From the NCBI GenBank assembly GCA_003557565.1, contig PWOG01000069.1:1-16130 (forward strand): DNA of 16,130 nucleotides, written 5' to 3'. The translations under genes and the position numbers were made by a program. Below are positions 14,389-16,130 of the stretch, one piece after another. Under the pieces are notes generated by a model. It saw only the letters and a program-made list of their open reading frames with translations, was not told where the DNA came from and searched no databases. Source of the stretch: Desulfobulbaceae bacterium. GTDB taxonomy: Bacteria > Desulfobacterota > Desulfobulbia > Desulfobulbales > Desulfurivibrionaceae. Within the stretch, counting starts at the first letter, position 1, and the number at the start of each line of letters is the position of its first letter.

Positions 14389-16130
14389 GTGAATATTTCC
14401 AAGCCGGTTACCAATCCTGCCCCCTGCACTCCGGACCGGGTCAGTTGCTGGCGGACTCACCTGTTTCCGCTGCTTCTTTTATTCGTTATTCTGTCCATCA
14501 TCTATGCCAACAGTTTCAACGGGGCATGGGTGTTCGATGACCACCAGAACATTACCCACAACCCGCATGTGCACCTGACCTCGCTGGACGGGGAGTCCAT
14601 CAAGACAACCTTTTACAGTCTTAAAGGCGACATCAGTCGGCCGCTTTCCTATCTCAGCTTTGGCCTGAATCACTACTTCCACGGCCTGGACACCTGGGGC
14701 TACCACCTGGTCAATTTCATTATCCACTTCCTGGGGTCGGTGTTTCTATATCTGTTTGTTTTCAAGACCCTGCATTTGCCCATTATGAAGGGCCGTTACG
14801 CTGATCGCGCCGGCACCATCGCTCTGCTGGCGGCAATACTCTGGGCCACGGCGCCCATCCACGTCACGGCGGTTACGGTCATTGTCCAGCGCATGGCCTC
14901 CATGGCCGGGATGTTCTTCATCATGTCCATGTTTTTCTATCTCATGGGGCGAACCACCCAGGGGATGTATCGTCAAGTCGCCTGGTTCGGCCTGTGCCTC
15001 GGTTCGGGCCTGCTCGCCTTTGCCGCCAAAGAAAATGCCATTTTGCTCCTGCCGACCCTGTTTCTCTTGGATGTCCTGCTCGTCCAGGGCCTGTCGCGGG
15101 CCAACCTGAAACGTAACCTGCTGGTTGCGGCCATTCCCCTGGGAATTATCGTGGTTCTGGCTTTTGTCATGGCCAACCCCATCGGCTATCTGACCGGGGA
15201 GGCCTATGCCCAGCGGGACTTTACCCCCTGGGAAAGGCTCATGACCCAACCGCGGGTGCTGTTTTTCTACCTGACCCTGATGATCTACCCCATTGCGGAA
15301 CGTTTTACCCTGATCTATGAAATACCTGTTTATCAGTCGATGTTTTCCCCCTGGACGACCATTCCGGCCATTCTGTTCTGGACGGCCTGGGTGGCGATGG
15401 GGGCCTACTTGGCGCCCAAGCGACCCCTCATTTCCTTCTGCCTGCTCTTTTTCGTGGTGAATCACCTGGTGGAAAGCACCATTATTCCCCTGGAGATGGT
15501 TTACGAGCACCGCAATTACATCTCTTCCATGGCGCTCTATATGCTGGCGTCGGTGGGGATCATCGCTTTTTTGAAAGATTTCAGCCAGAAACGGACTTTT
15601 CGGGTGCTGGCCTGCCTGTTTATCGTGATTGTCATCGCCGGCCAGGGGCATGCGGTGTTTCAGCGCAACTCCCTTTTTGCCCACCCCTTGTATCTGTGGC
15701 ACGACAATGCGGCCAAGTCGCCGGGGTTGAGTAGGGTGCATACCAACCTGGGAACGCAATACCTGCAGGCAGGTTTGCATGAGGAGGCTAAACAGGCCTC
15801 CCTGGTGGCATTGCAGCTTGATAATTTCCAGCGGATTGATCTGCCCTCGGTGCCGCTGCATAATCTGGGCATTTATCACCTGCGGGCGGGTAATTACCGG
15901 CAGGCCCTGCGGTTCTTTGAAAAAGCCCTGGCCGTTGATTCCAGAGAGTGGGAGGGCTACCAGGGAGCAGCCACGGCGTTGAACTATCTCGGCCGATATG
16001 AGGAAGCCAAAAAATTGATCGAGGTGGTTTTTGCCTCGCAACCAACCGGCAATCCCGAACTACGAGCCCTTTACAGCCTGGTGTTGTTCAAGCTCGGCGA
16101 CCATGAACGGGCCATAGAGGAGTCTTACCG
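14389..16130 (+). CDS. TMTC-like GT-C glycosyltransferase with C-terminal TPRs, truncated at window edge
   Basis: At least 580 residues start at GTG 14389, with Shine-Dalgarno GAGGT (14378-14382) 6 nt upstream and an in-frame stop just before it. The protein begins with a membrane helix (about 24-42), then the first-loop acidic motif FDDHQN (49-54), which corresponds to the catalytic DD-type loop of GT-C enzymes. 'SRPLSYLSFGLNH' (83-95) and 'GYHLVNFIIH' (104-113) are family hallmarks of TMTC/DUF1736 proteins. Roughly ten membrane helices follow to about residue 430, with EHRNY at 373-377. TPR-like helices run from about 447 to the edge. Eukaryotic TMTC proteins transfer mannose from dolichyl-phosphate to cadherins. 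The bacterial substrates are unknown, but the nearby lipid-sugar synthase and pilus genes make pilin or surface-protein glycosylation an attractive idea. The 3' end is missing. Confidence 0.85.
   Translation, partial: MNISKPVTNPAPCTPDRVSCWRTHLFPLLLLFVILSIIYANSFNGAWVFDDHQNITHNPHVHLTSLDGESIKTTFYSLKGDISRPLSYLSFGLNHYFHGLDTWGYHLVNFIIHFLGSVFLYLFVFKTLHLPIMKGRYADRAGTIALLAAILWATAPIHVTAVTVIVQRMASMAGMFFIMSMFFYLMGRTTQGMYRQVAWFGLCLGSGLLAFAAKENAILLLPTLFLLDVLLVQGLSRANLKRNLLVAAIPLGIIVVLAFVMANPIGYLTGEAYAQRDFTPWERLMTQPRVLFFYLTLMIYPIAERFTLIYEIPVYQSMFSPWTTIPAILFWTAWVAMGAYLAPKRPLISFCLLFFVVNHLVESTIIPLEMVYEHRNYISSMALYMLASVGIIAFLKDFSQKRTFRVLACLFIVIVIAGQGHAVFQRNSLFAHPLYLWHDNAAKSPGLSRVHTNLGTQYLQAGLHEEAKQASLVALQLDNFQRIDLPSVPLHNLGIYHLRAGNYRQALRFFEKALAVDSREWEGYQGAATALNYLGRYEEAKKLIEVVFASQPTGNPELRALYSLVLFKLGDHERAIEESY

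Overview
The window is high-GC and gene-dense. It carries most of a chromosomal MSHA-type (type IVa / type II secretion-like) pilus assembly cluster, followed by sugar-transfer genes. The family mix suggests a Gram-negative, probably a member of the Desulfobacterota (Desulfobulbales-like): an ExeA/MshM ATPase, a PilM-PilN fusion, a lipoprotein secretin, a DUF354 protein and a TMTC-like TPR membrane glycosyltransferase. That placement is an impression from gene content, not a database match. No rRNA, tRNA, CRISPR array, integrase or insertion sequence was seen.

Block 1 (1-2991, +) is a tightly overlapping minor-pilin block. It has the tail of a GspH/MshC-like pilin, two class III prepilins with G^FTxxE sites, and a 649-residue PilX/GspK-like protein that lacks Glu5 and carries a large C-terminal region (candidate tip subunit or adhesin). 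An ExeA/MshM-type AAA ATPase follows (2995-3849).

A 299-bp non-coding gap (3850-4148) holds a perfect LacI/GalR-like palindrome, a small hairpin, a 9-codon mini-ORF with a good Shine-Dalgarno, and a 14-bp tandem duplication that copies a start codon.

Block 2 (4149-11978, +) is the assembly machine: PilM-PilN fusion, PilO/MshJ-like, PilP/MshK-like, secretin MshL, assembly ATPase MshE with an N-terminal MshEN (c-di-GMP-binding family) domain, and inner-membrane platform MshG/GspF. Together these would form the inner-membrane alignment complex, outer-membrane pore and extension motor. The major pilin, prepilin peptidase and a retraction ATPase are not in the window.

Block 3 (11989-16130) has a GT2 polyprenyl-phosphate sugar synthase-like protein directly behind mshG, a convergent DUF354 gene on the minus strand, and a truncated TMTC-like GT-C/TPR transferase at the right edge with a recognisable sigma70-type promoter. 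GT2 plus GT-C suggests a lipid-linked sugar route that may glycosylate the pilins; this is inference from neighbourhood. A Rho-independent terminator for the DUF354 gene appears to be embedded in the 3' end of the opposing GT2 coding sequence.
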